From Phytohabitans suffuscus (GTDB lineage: Bacteria > Actinomycetota > Actinomycetes > Mycobacteriales > Micromonosporaceae): a stretch of DNA of 64,000 bases. Location of the stretch: NCBI RefSeq assembly GCF_011764565.1, contig NZ_AP022871.1:7068320-7132319 (forward strand), given 5' to 3'. A program made the translations under genes and the position numbers. The notes beneath the pieces are model-generated. The model was given only the letters and a program-made list of their open reading frames with translations. It did no database searches and was not told where the DNA came from. Positions 46,657 through 56,126 of this stretch are shown in pieces; the first letter of the stretch is position 1; each line of letters begins with the position of its first letter.

Positions 46657-47080
46657 ATGCAGCCACACACCGCCGCGGCGGATCCGTACCCCGGGTACGG
46701 GCATCTGCGCGACACCGGCGATGTCCATCTCATCCGGGAACCGACCGGCCTGAGTCGCCATACGGTGTTCCACTACGAGCATGCCCGCGATCTGCTCGCG
46801 GACGAGCGGATCTCCAAGGACCCGCGTAACGCGTGGGAGCAGCTGAGCCGGGCGGGCTACCTGACGGGCGACCCGGAGACCGACCAGTACATTTTTCATA
46901 TCGCCAACTGCGATCCGCCGGATCACACGCGGCTGCGCAAGCTGGTGCAGAAGGCGTTCACCACGCGCGGCGTGGAGCGGCTCCGGCCGCGCGCGCGACA
47001 GCGCGCGAACGAGTTGCTGAGCCAGGCCGTCGCGGGGGAGCCGGTCGATCTGATCACGGGGTACGCCTGGCCGCTCGGAT
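46657..47080 (+). pseudogene. Cytochrome P450 N-terminal relic
   Basis: ATG 46657 follows GGAGGAG. The frame reads MQPHTAAADPYPGYGHLRDT, VFHYEHARDLLADERISKDP, FHIANCDPPDHTRLRKLVQK and AFTTRGVERLRPRARQRANE, then DLITGYAWPLG. The DPPDHTRLRKLVQKAFT segment is the helix C region of bacterial P450s. The I-helix, ExxR and heme-Cys regions are missing: the frame ends near 47080 in unrelated sequence. Confidence 0.85.
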
Positions 47081-47516
47081 CTGTCGCTGGGCCGGGACGG
47101 CGGCGTCGACTTTGGTCGTTGACCTCCAACGCGAGCAGGACCAGCTGTCGGTCGTCGCCTTCGGCGAACATCGCAGGTTGTCAGCAGTGCACGCACAAGC
47201 CGATGGCGTGGCTGCCGATATTCGGGTAACCGCTGGTGTCGAGAGCGGTCATCCTCGAAGATCCGTCCGAAACGGACCAGCGAACCGGGCGGTCAGCCGA
47301 CCGTGGGCTCGAAGAGCCCAAAGGGACCTGTACGGTAGGTTTCGTGGCCAAGCGACGTGGTCGGCCACCGCAAACACGGCCACGTCGCCCACGTACGCAC
47401 TGATCTGGCGATGTGCGCGAGTCGGCCAGGTCGCATGCCAGTGCCCGGTAGCGCTTTTCGATTCGTATGGGATAAACCTGCGGCGGCGTTGATGATCATC
47501 CCGTGATAATGGCGGT
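47081..47516. other. About 430 bases of unassigned sequence
   Basis: Coding-like fragments on both strands with no lasting frame. A 55-base piece near 47345-47400 resembles, in inverted orientation, part of 12035-12100 next to the IS5 fragment, so it may be mobile-element debris. Confidence 0.35.
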
Positions 47517-48254
47517 GTGGAAGAGGTCGAGGTCGTCGTCGCCCATGACGAGCGGGTGACCCTGCGTGTCGGCGACGTGTTCCTGAAGATCGACGTCGAT
47601 CAGAGGCGCACCGATGTCGAGGTCGAGGCGATGGCTCTGGCGCCGATCCCGACTCCGCGGGTTCTGTGGCGCAAGCCACCCGTGCTCGCGCTTGCTGCCC
47701 TGCCAGGCACGGCACTGGGCTGCCTCGGTGAGCCGTCGCCCGCGTCGTCGACAGCGTGGGTCGCGGCGGGTGCGGCGGCACGGATGCTGCACGACGCGCC
47801 CCTGCCGCCATGGCCCGGTCGGCGCCTCGACGAACTCGCCTCACGCTTGGACGGCGAATGCGAATGGCTCGTCACGAGCGGTGTCCTTCCCCGCGACGTG
47901 GTTACCCGCAACCGCCAGGTTGCCGAGGCCGCCCTACGGCCATGGCGACCGGTGTTCATCCACGGTGACCTGCAGATCACCCACGTGTTCGTCGACGATG
48001 ACAAGATCACCGGCGTGATCGACTGGTCCGAGGCCGCTCCGGGCGATGCCCTGTACGACCTCGCCGTCCTGACACTTGGACACGAGGAGCATCTCGGCGA
48101 CGTGATCGCCGGCTACGGCACCGACGTCGACCTCGACGTGATCCGCGGATGGTGGTCATGGCGGAGCCTGGTAGCGGCCCGCTGGCTGGTCGAGCACGGC
48201 TTCGACCCGTCCCTGCCCGGCTGCGAGTTCGACGTACTGAGATCCCGGATGTGA
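47517..48254 (+). CDS. APH-family phosphotransferase
   Basis: A 245-residue kinase-like protein from GTG 47517. N-lobe: VEVVVAHDERVTLRVGDVFL with the ATP-lysine in FLKID. Catalytic loop: VFIHGDLQITHVFVDDD, with the HGDxxxxN-type motif altered (His in the place of the usual Asn). Metal site: ITGVIDWSEAAPGDALYDLA. These identify the aminoglycoside phosphotransferase/choline-kinase fold; the substrate is unknown (antibiotic, sugar or amine). The short N-lobe (about 75 residues) is compact for the family. It is intact and stands alone. It is not an obvious known resistance gene. Confidence 0.75.
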   Translation: MEEVEVVVAHDERVTLRVGDVFLKIDVDQRRTDVEVEAMALAPIPTPRVLWRKPPVLALAALPGTALGCLGEPSPASSTAWVAAGAAARMLHDAPLPPWPGRRLDELASRLDGECEWLVTSGVLPRDVVTRNRQVAEAALRPWRPVFIHGDLQITHVFVDDDKITGVIDWSEAAPGDALYDLAVLTLGHEEHLGDVIAGYGTDVDLDVIRGWWSWRSLVAARWLVEHGFDPSLPGCEFDVLRSRM

Positions 48255-48429
48255 GGCCGCAAGCACCCGACAGGCACGACCGGTGACACCGGGCTCGGCC
48301 GGACACGCGATAGGCATCAACGAGGCCCTACTCGACGAATGGTCAACGATACGACCCGGCTTCCAATTAGGAAGGATCGACGTCCGTAAAGGTTAACTCT
48401 CCTTTGTGGACCTACTACGAGATTCCTAC

Positions 48430-48900
48430 TTGCCTCTAGCCGCGTGTGTGGTAACAACCCGATCCACCCACTCCTGGAGGTAGGTGAGTGGGATGTCGAG
48501 GGTGCGTGCGTGCCGCGGGTGGGCTGTCCGGTCACGTTCGTGCGCTCGTGCGAGGTGTCCGCCCACGCCGGCATTCCGGCGGCGATCGCCTCCGCCTCGG
48601 TCATGTCCGGCGCGGCCAGTTCGACGTCGAGGGCGTTGCCGAGGATCGACGCCGCCGGCTGTCATCTGCGGTATCTGCACCGAGAAGACCGCTCGGGCTG
48701 CCCATCTGGCGTGGACCAACGAGTCGCGGTCGCGAAGGTCGCCGGTGACGAGGTGGGCGCCGAGCCGCTCGACTGCCCTCGCCCGGTCGGTCGAGGGGCT
48801 CGGACCAGCGCCGGAGGCGGTCTTCCGGAGCGGGTCGAGGCCCTGTGCGCCCGCGCCGGCGACTTGGCCGGCGCGGGCGACACCCGGGATGCGCTGCTGG
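48430..48900 (-). pseudogene. NmrA-like NAD(P)-binding oxidoreductase relic
   Basis: Minus-strand pieces read RARAVERLGAHLVTGDLRDR, DSLVHA and RAVFSVQIPQMT, then in another frame LTEAEAIAAGMPAWADTSHE and RTNVTGQPTR, then LDIPLTYLQEWVDRV. This is the order of an NmrA/SDR-atypical protein, but the central part is deleted and at least two frameshifts exist. The Rossmann glycine motif is lost. Confidence 0.65.
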
Positions 48901-49047
48901 CGTGGTTGAGCGAGGTCGCGGCCTGCGCGGTGGCCATCGGCGGCCTGGCCGTCGCGCTGACCCACGACACCCCGAGCGGCGCTGACCCGGCCCACGACCA
49001 CTGCGCCGCCTGGGCCGTCGCTGGCGTCAGTCCGCGCGGGTGTGCAG

Positions 49048-49683
49048 TTAGGTGCGTAGCGGGGTGAGTGCCGTCGACCGGGCTACGATGTTGTCGAGGG
49101 TGGCGGTCAACGCGTCGATCTGATGTGGCTGCGGCGTCAGGGTCGTGAAGTTCTCGAAGTCGTTGTGGAATAGAAGCCTGACTTGTGCCCGTACGGTGGG
49201 CAGCTTCACCTCGGCGGCGATGAGTCGAAGGTGTTCGACGGCGCGTACGCCGCCGGAGAGGCCGTGGCTGACGAAGCTGGCGGCCTTGTTGTTTCACTCG
49301 GTGAAGAGGTGGTCGATCGCGTTTTTGAGCACACCGGTGGTCGAGTGGTTGTACTCGGGGGTGATGAATGTGAATCCGTCGAAGCGGGTGATTACCTTCG
49401 ACTACGCCTTCGTGTGTGCGTTGGTGTACCTGCTGGCCGAGGCCGGCACCGGTTCGTCGAGGTGTGGTAGCGGGTGGTCGGCGGGGTCGACCAACTCGAA
49501 CTCGGCGTCGTCGCGGTCCTTTGCCGTGGCGAGTACCCACTCGGCGACGGCCCGGCTGTAGCGGCCCGGCCGTACGCTGCCGACGACGATGCTGAGCTGG
49601 TGCCACTGGCGACGACTCCACCAGGTCCGAGCCAGGACCAGCCCACCACGGCCGCCGAGGTCACCTCGCGCATCGGTCAGCAT
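49048..49683 (-). pseudogene. NADPH-dependent FMN reductase with two Trp-to-stop changes
   Basis: One continuous frame: LSIVVGSVRPGRYSRAVAEW, HPLPHLDEPVPASASRYTNA, HTKA-stop-SKVITRFDGF, TFITPEYNHSTTGVLKNAID, HLFTE-stop-NNKAASFVSHG and LPTVRAQVRLLFHNDFENF. It matches flavodoxin-fold FMN reductases (GSxRxGR, PEYNHS...LKNAID, VSxG). Both stops (TAG at 49402-49404, TGA at 49294-49296) fall where the family has conserved Trp, each one base from TGG. There is no frameshift. Confidence 0.85.
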
Positions 49684-50003
49684 CTACACAACGACCGCGG
49701 GCTGGAGTACTAGTCAGACCAGGTGTAACCCGCCAGGGAGGCTCCCGCCCGGGCCAAGCCGAGAAGCACGGCTACCCCGGTGGCGGTCGTGAGAGCAGCG
49801 ACGGTCATAGCCCGTATACGCACGATGATCTCCAAGCGTAGTCCCGCATCGGTAAGTGCACCTAGACACTATCGATACGTGCACCCCCTGTCGATTGCCG
49901 TAGACGCAGGCGTGCCCCACCTCAAACCGACGGCCGTGGAGCCTCCAGTCCGAGCGCTTGGAAGTGCCACGTAGGCAGGACGTCGCGCTCGATCCGTAAA
50001 CAG
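49684..50003. other. About 320 bases without a gene
   Basis: No convincing frame, hairpin or motif; the region lies between the FMN reductase relic and the 3' end of the STAND gene. Confidence 0.4.
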
Positions 50004-53000
50004 CTATTGGCAGGGCGGCTGGTAGGCGAGGCCGGGAAAGTACCGTTCCCATTCGGCGGGGGTGATCGCCGGCCGGGCCAATCCGCACACGCGGGTGGCC
50101 ACACGCTCGGCGTCCATCTCCCACAGCCGGATGGAACGCTCGGGAGTGGTCTCGTTTTGACCGGACCAGTCCACCCCGGCCGTGGCGAGCACGTGGTTGT
50201 TCGGGCTGAAGGACACCGAGTAGACCGAGGTGGAGGACACCAGGGTGTCGGACGGCTGCGGGCGTTCGGGGTCGGTGACATCCCAGACGCTGGTGGTGCC
50301 GTCGGCGGCTCCGGCGGCGAGCCGGCGCCCGTCAGGGCTGAAGGCCATCGAATGGACCATGCCTGAGAACGGCAGGGTCTGCCGCACCTGCGGGTGGGAG
50401 GCGTCCGTGAGGTCCCACAACCCGACCGTGCGGTCGACGTTGGCCACGGCGAGCGTGCGTCCCCGCGGGTCGAAGGCCACCGACAGGACCTGACCGGCGG
50501 CCGGAGCGGCGAGGGTACCCAGGCTGCGGGGATGGAGCGGATCGCTGACGTCCCACAGCCTGCTGCTGGCACCCGTGCTCGCGGTGGCGAGGAGGTGGCC
50601 GTCGGGGCTGAACGCCACCGAGTTGACGGCACCGGCGAAGCCGGTGAGAGTGGCCAGCGGCCGGGGACGGTGCGGGTCGCCGATGTCCCACAGCCGCACC
50701 GAATTGTCCTCGCCCGAGGCGGCCAGGGTGCGCCTGTCAGGGCCGAAAGCCAACGCGGGGGTGAGGGGTGCGGACGGACTCGAGCTGTCCACCAGGACGG
50801 CGGTCAGCAGGCCGCTGCCGGGCGTGTCGCCGACCTGCCACAAGGTCACCCTGCCGGACCCGTCAGTGGTGGCCAGCAGATGGCCGTCCGCGCCGAAGGC
50901 CACCGCGATTACCGGCAGGCCGTTGGGGTCCACAGTGAACCGTGCCGGCTCCGGGAGGCGGAACGGGTCGGTGGCATCGGACAGCCCGACCGTACCGTCG
51001 ACGTGTGCGGTGGCGAGGACGCGGCCATCCGGGCTGAAGTCCGCGGCGACGACCCTGCCTTCGGCACGCGACGGGAAGGCGTACTCGGCGACGTCTTCCA
51101 GTCGTACGACGGGATCCAGCCCGCCGACGGCGAGGGTGCGCCCGTCGGGCCTGTACGCCACAGTGGAGACGGTGCCCGCGGCACCGGGGAGGGTGGCCAA
51201 CGCGCGCGGGCGGCGGACATCGGTCACGTCCCACAGGTGGACGCCGCGGTCGGCGGTGGCTGTAGCGAGCGTGTGGCGGTCAGGGCTGAAGGCGGCCGCG
51301 CTCACCGCGGCGGGCACCACGATGGGCCGCCCCGACGCGGCCGGCTGGCGCGGGTCCCGGACGTCCCACAGGGTCACGGCGTCGTCGAGCCCGGTGACCA
51401 GGCTGTTTCCGTCCGGGCTGAACGCCAGCACCTGTACGAATCCGCGCTGTCCAGTGAGCGCGCCCACCTCGCGGGGACGAGCGGGATCGGTCAGATCCCA
51501 CAGCCGCACCTCGTGGGCGCGCCTCAGGTCGGCGGTGGCAGCGGCAGCGGTCGCCAGAATACGCCCGGTGGGGCCGAAGGCCACACGATAGATCGGACCG
51601 GCTGGCGTGGTGGGGGTGGTCAGCTCGTGCGGCCGGCCAGGATCGACCACGTCCCACAACCGGATGGTGCCGTGCCCCGCCTCGTCCGTGCCGCCGGAAG
51701 CCAAGACCCGACCGTCGGGGCTGAAGCTCAGGCTGGACCCGGCGAGCAGCCCGCTGGCAGGGGCCATCGACGCGAGCCGGTGAGGGCGGGCGGCGTCGGT
51801 GACATCCCACAACCGGATGGTCGCGCGTGCGGCATCGTCGCGACCCAGCGCCGCGACTGTGTGCCCGTCGGGGCTGAAAGCCACCGAGCTGACCGGGCCG
51901 GTAAGTCCGGTGAGGGTGGCCAGTGCGCTGGCTCGAGTGGGGTCGGTGCTGTCCCACAATCTGACCGCCTGTTCGTCGCCGGTGGCGAGGGTATGGCCGT
52001 CAGGGCTGAAGGCCACCGTGTTGACGGCGCCACTGTGGCCGGTGAGCCGGGCGGCGTAGGGGGTGGTGAACATGTTGAGCAGGCTTGTGCGCGCCTCCGC
52101 GACCGGGGCGATGCGGTACGCGGCGAGCCCCAGTTGCATGGCCAGCGCCGGGTTCGTCGCGCGCAGCGCCGCGGCCTGGCTGAGCACCTTCTGGGTGATC
52201 GCGAGGTTGCGTTGGCCGACGCTGACGTGCCGGGCCCGTAGGGCGTAGGCGGTCGCGGCGGTGGTCAGCACGAGCAGAACCGTGAGCACGGCGAGGAGTT
52301 GACGCAGCCGGGTGGCCCGGCGGTGCGCCACGAGCTGGTCGCGGGCCTGCTCGGCCAGGCTCGCCCGCAGGAAGTCCTGTTCACGGGTGGACAGCGCGCT
52401 GTCGCCGCCTGCGCTGACCCACTGGCTGGCCTGGCTGAGCCGGCTACCTCGATAGAGGGCTCCTGGGTCGCGGTCCAGCCTCTCCCACGCGTTGACAGCG
52501 TCGGTGATCTGCCGGTGGATCCGCAGACCTTCGCGGTCTTCGGTCAGCCAGCTGTGCAGCCGTGGCCAGCAGCGTACGAGTGCTTCATGGGTGATCTCGA
52601 CGCTGTCACGGTCGAGTATCACGAGGCGGGCGTGCGCCAGCCGCTCGAGCGCCGTCGTCGTCTCGGGGTTGTCCGGATCGAGCTCGGCCCGGTCGACCCG
52701 GCGTCGGGTGTCCTGGGTGCCTTCGCCCAGCGCGACCAGCCTGACGAAAAGCTGCCGCACCCACCGTTGTTGAGTGTCCGACAGGCTTGTGTAGACCGTC
52801 TCGGCGGTGTGGGCGACCGACTGGTCCAGACCCCCGGCCGTGCGGTAGCCGGCGAGGGTCAGGGTGGTGCCCCGGCGGCGCCGCCAGGTCTCCAGCAAGG
52901 CGTGCGAGACGAGCGGGAGGACCCCCGGCTGACCGGTGGCGTCGGCGATCAGCTCCGAGACCAGCGCCGTTTCCACCCGGCATCCGACGTCGAGGGCGGG

Positions 53001-53944
53001 TTGTGTGATGGCTGAACGCAGCTCCGCGGTGGTCATCGGTCCGACCAGGACCTGGGCGTCGCGCAGTGCGTCGACCAGTACCGGGTACTCGGCGCAGTGG
53101 GCGTAGAAATCGGCGCGCACCCCCAGCACGACTCTCGTGCGGCTGTTGGAGGCGTGCGCGGCCTCGGCCAGCACCGCGACGAGCTGGGCTCGCTCATCCG
53201 GGTCGGCGCAGAGGGTGAACACCTCCTCGAACTGGTCCACCACCACCAGGAGTTCGGCCCCGAGGGTTTGTCGACAAGTGCCTGTAACGCGGTCAGGTGC
53301 AGGGAGCGCGGATCGTCGCGCAGCGCGGCGTGCAGCGGACTGGCGGCGGTGCCCGCCAGCGCGGCCAGCCGCGCGGCACACTCCTCCAACGGACGCGGTC
53401 CGGGTGCCATGACCAGCCTCGGGCCGTCGGCGGTCCCGCGCAGCCCGTGGGTCTGGGCGTGGTGCAGCAGTCCGGCCTGGAGCAGCGAGGATTTTCCCGA
53501 GCCGGAAGCGCCGACGACAATCACGAAACGCCGCTCGGCCACGCGGGCACACAACTGTGCGACCAACCGGTCCCGGCCGAAGAACTTGCCCGCGTCAGCG
53601 GTCCGGAATGCGGCCAACCCAACGTACGGCGCTGATTCCATATCGTGCTCGGCAGGCTCCCCTGCGGCTTTCGCGACGGCCAGATCCGCGGCCAGGGCGT
53701 GCCAGCGACGTTCCCACGCTTCCGGGTCACCGCCGCACGCGGTGACATAGGCCAAGGTGACTGAGAGGCTGGGCAGCTTACGGCCGCTTGCGGCGTCCGA
53801 CAGCGCCGCGGCCGAGTAGTGGGCGTGACGGCTGAGCTTGCGGTACGGCGGATGGCCTGCCTTTTCCCGGAGTCTCCGCAGGTCAGCAGCGAACCGCACC
53901 AGTGGGTCATCGTCTTCATCCAGCGCGCGTTCCGTCCCCACCAC
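50004..53944 (-). CDS. XRE-type HTH / nSTAND1 NTPase / WD40 signalling protein (one-base frameshift)
   Basis: About 1,313 residues if one missing base near 53264-53272 is restored. N-terminus: a helix-turn-helix of the actinobacterial XRE-like kind (YRKLSRHAHYSAAALSDAAS, GRKLPSLSVTLAYVTACGG). Residues about 110-540: a STAND NTPase with Walker A (GASGSGKSSLL), Walker B (ELLVVVDQFEEVF) and a winged-helix part (GQPGVLPLVSHALLETW). A single membrane helix (LLAVLTVLLVLTTAATAYAL, about 545-565) follows, then 14 or so WD40 repeats, each with VAFSPDGH.LA and RLWD. A P-loop switch held by a beta-propeller sensor is inferred; the ligand is unknown. It faces away from two secreted orphans. STAND proteins act in signalling and sometimes in anti-phage defence. 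Confidence 0.85.
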
Positions 53945-54249
53945 CGGCGCAGCCTCCCCTCTGATCGCCGCCGTCGATTGTCCAGACGATGTCGTTCAGT
54001 GTCCAGCCTGTGATTCTGAACGATCCGGAAGCGCTAGACAGGTAGCCGTACGGAACCATGCGTCCACCTGCCCTACAGCAGCTCAGGTCGCATGTCTCGG
54101 CAAAAGGGGAAAAGGGTAGTGACGCCGAAGCGGCGGCGACATCGACCCGCGATACTCGGTGCACCGAGTGTCGCTGCATCAGTCCCTTTGACTGTAGTCA
54201 ATCCGGAGACCGATACGCCGGAATGTCAGGAACGCCGTGGGGAGGACGG
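53945..54249. promoter_or_regulatory. Divergent intergenic region
   Basis: About 300 bases between the STAND gene (minus) and the secreted orphan (plus) must hold both promoters. I could not pick out confident -10/-35 boxes. A GGAGG ribosome site lies at 54241-54245. Confidence 0.35.
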
Positions 54250-55068
54250 ATGAGAAAAAGGTTGTTGAGCGGCGTCGTAGCCGCCGTCATGGCGACAACG
54301 GTTGGCGGGGCAGGGATCGCCGAGCCGGCACGGGCCGATGGCGGAACTGTGCCCTGCGAGTTCATCGGAAGGTGTCCCCCGCCGGGCCCCACCGTCATCT
54401 TCGCGTCGGCCGCCATGAGCCTGTACTGGGCCTTGGCCCGCAATGTGGCTGAGGCCATTATCCAAGCGCTGGTCGGAGAGGCTGCCAGGCTGGTCATCGG
54501 CGCCCGGGACGAAGTCGTCCTCCGCCAGGAGCAGAGCGAGGCGAGGGTGTCCGTCGCCGAGGCCAACCGGATGGCCTCCGACTACGCGAACTACCCGGTC
54601 CTGCGCCAGGATTGGAACCTGTTCCGCTTCGCCGGCGACGTCTACCAGTCAGCTAGCCGCGACTACGAATTCATGGACGACGACTTCACCAACCGGGCGG
54701 CGGCCGACCAGATCGGGTACGCGCTGAATGTCAAATACCCCATCGCAATTACCGCCGCCGAGGACAGCGGGTTGGACCAGGCGACGCTGAACAGCTGGAA
54801 CCAGGAGTACATAAGGGCCAACGAGCTGATCCTCCAGAAGTTGGCACCGGCGTGCGCTTCGCGCGTGACCGACCCGACGACGGCCATCGTCGAGATCACC
54901 TACACATGCACCGCCGCCAACGGCGATACGGCGGTCGCCGTCGAGCGCTACGTCAACGGACGGCTGGACACGCCGGCCGTGGACCTCAACCAGCTCAAGG
55001 CCGAGTCCGCCATCCACTCGAGCTGGCTCACCGCCGTGCACATGCTTCCCATACTCCGGAACCCGTGA
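54250..55068 (+). CDS. Secreted unknown protein A
   Basis: A 272-residue exported protein; ATG 54250 follows GGAGGAC. Signal peptide about 1-31 (ending EPARADGG). The mature part starts with a short Cys-Pro-rich region (VPCEFIGRCPPPGPTV), a hydrophobic helix (FASAAMSLYWALARNVAEAI), long helices (VVLRQEQSEARVSVAEANRM, WNLFRFAGDVYQSASRDYEF) and a C-terminal beta part with two cysteines (APACASRV, YTCTAANGDTAVAVERYVNG). I recognise no family. The next gene has a similar size and layout (signal, hydrophobic stretch, helices, Cys-bearing end), so the two may be distant paralogues acting together outside the cell. Confidence 0.65.
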   Translation: MRKRLLSGVVAAVMATTVGGAGIAEPARADGGTVPCEFIGRCPPPGPTVIFASAAMSLYWALARNVAEAIIQALVGEAARLVIGARDEVVLRQEQSEARVSVAEANRMASDYANYPVLRQDWNLFRFAGDVYQSASRDYEFMDDDFTNRAAADQIGYALNVKYPIAITAAEDSGLDQATLNSWNQEYIRANELILQKLAPACASRVTDPTTAIVEITYTCTAANGDTAVAVERYVNGRLDTPAVDLNQLKAESAIHSSWLTAVHMLPILRNP

Positions 55069-55145
55069 TGTGCCACGGGCGAGGCCGAACAGCAGCGGAC
55101 CAGTGCCTCTGTCGAGGCACTGGCGAAACCGAGAGGAGTAGTGCC

Positions 55146-55961
55146 GTGAAGTGGAGACGTGGCCTGTGCGCCGCGGGCCTGGCGGTCGTGATCGGCGTGA
55201 CCGGTGCGGCCCGGCCGGCGCACGCCGCGGAGAGTGGACGCCGGGCGCCGGACATGCAGGCCCAGGTGTTCGGCTTCGACTGGGTCGGTGCGGCCATCCT
55301 GGTGGCCGGCCTGGCGGTCGGTGGTGGCGGCGGTGGCGGCGGCCTGGACGCCGCCGTTCAGGAGATCAAGGCGGCGGTCGACCAGGCCAAGAACGACATC
55401 ATCGCCCACACCGACGCCATCGCCGCGGCCGAGGTGAAGGCCTGCGTCCGGGCCAACACGATCGAGTTCACCAACATCAACAGCCTGCCGCCGCCGGTGC
55501 TGATCCTGTGGGCGCAGAGCGCTACAAGCTGCGCCACGCTGGCCTCGGCGTACCTGCAAGCGATGGACAGCAAGCCCTCGATCGACGAGCTCGGGTTCGT
55601 GCTCGGACCGATCTACGCGATCGCGGTGTCAGCCCGCGCCAAGGCCGGTCTGGTCAACGGCCTCGACATCCTGCGGCAGGAACAGATCCGCGGCTACGAG
55701 GCGGTAGCAGCCAAGCTCGTAGCCGAATGCACGCACCGCTGGGAGAAGGACGACAACCCCAGGTACATCTATCCGGTGTACATCACGTGCACGGTCTACC
55801 CGGGCAAGGTCGGCGAGCAGACCGTGCTGAAGGGATGGCCGCCAGGCCGGCCCGAGCCGCCGATCTCCTACACCATCGCCAACCAGCGAGCGGACGAGCT
55901 GAGCAGCCGCTCGATCGCCAACGACGCGCTGCCGCGGCTGAGGGCGGGCGCCTGGCCCTGA
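55146..55961 (+). CDS. Secreted unknown protein B
   Basis: A 271-residue exported protein; GTG 55146 follows GAGAGGAG. Signal peptide about 1-28 (ending ARPAHAAE). A glycine-rich hydrophobic stretch (AILVAGLAVGGGGGGGGLDA) is followed by a long helix (AVQEIKAAVDQAKNDIIAHT) like a coiled coil, then KACVRANTIEF, SCATLASAYLQAMDSKPSID and a C-terminal beta part with paired Cys (AECTHRWEKD, YITCTVYPGKVG). The general plan matches protein A, 77 bases upstream, so they are probably co-transcribed. Pore-forming or surface-coat roles are possible but unsupported. Confidence 0.65.
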   Translation: MKWRRGLCAAGLAVVIGVTGAARPAHAAESGRRAPDMQAQVFGFDWVGAAILVAGLAVGGGGGGGGLDAAVQEIKAAVDQAKNDIIAHTDAIAAAEVKACVRANTIEFTNINSLPPPVLILWAQSATSCATLASAYLQAMDSKPSIDELGFVLGPIYAIAVSARAKAGLVNGLDILRQEQIRGYEAVAAKLVAECTHRWEKDDNPRYIYPVYITCTVYPGKVGEQTVLKGWPPGRPEPPISYTIANQRADELSSRSIANDALPRLRAGAWP

Positions 55962-55976
55962 CCGGACCTCGGCCTG

Positions 55977-56007
55977 CCGTCGCTTTCTGCTTTACGGGCA
56001 GCGACGG
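55977..56007. terminator. Hairpin after secreted protein B
   Basis: An 8-bp stem (CCGTCGCT / AGCGACGG) with a 15-base loop lies 15 bases past the stop. There is no T-tract, so it is a modest candidate. Confidence 0.45.
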
Positions 56008-56126
56008 CGGGCCGCTCCCGTCCTACGGCGTGACGGGCAACGATCTTGTGTCAGCCGTTCCCGGTCGTCCCACGACCCGAGCTTTCCTCCGGTGACCGGT
56101 GGGCCTGTCGCTGGTCAGGCGTTCGT

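Noticed and set aside
47340..47400. A separate gene homologous to sequence at 12035-12100
   Set aside because: The match is about 50 bases long, inverted and out of any sustained frame; treated as mobile-element debris.
49294..49404. Stop-codon recoding (Trp read-through) in the FMN reductase
   Set aside because: Two different stops (TAG and TGA) would both have to be recoded; mutation is simpler.
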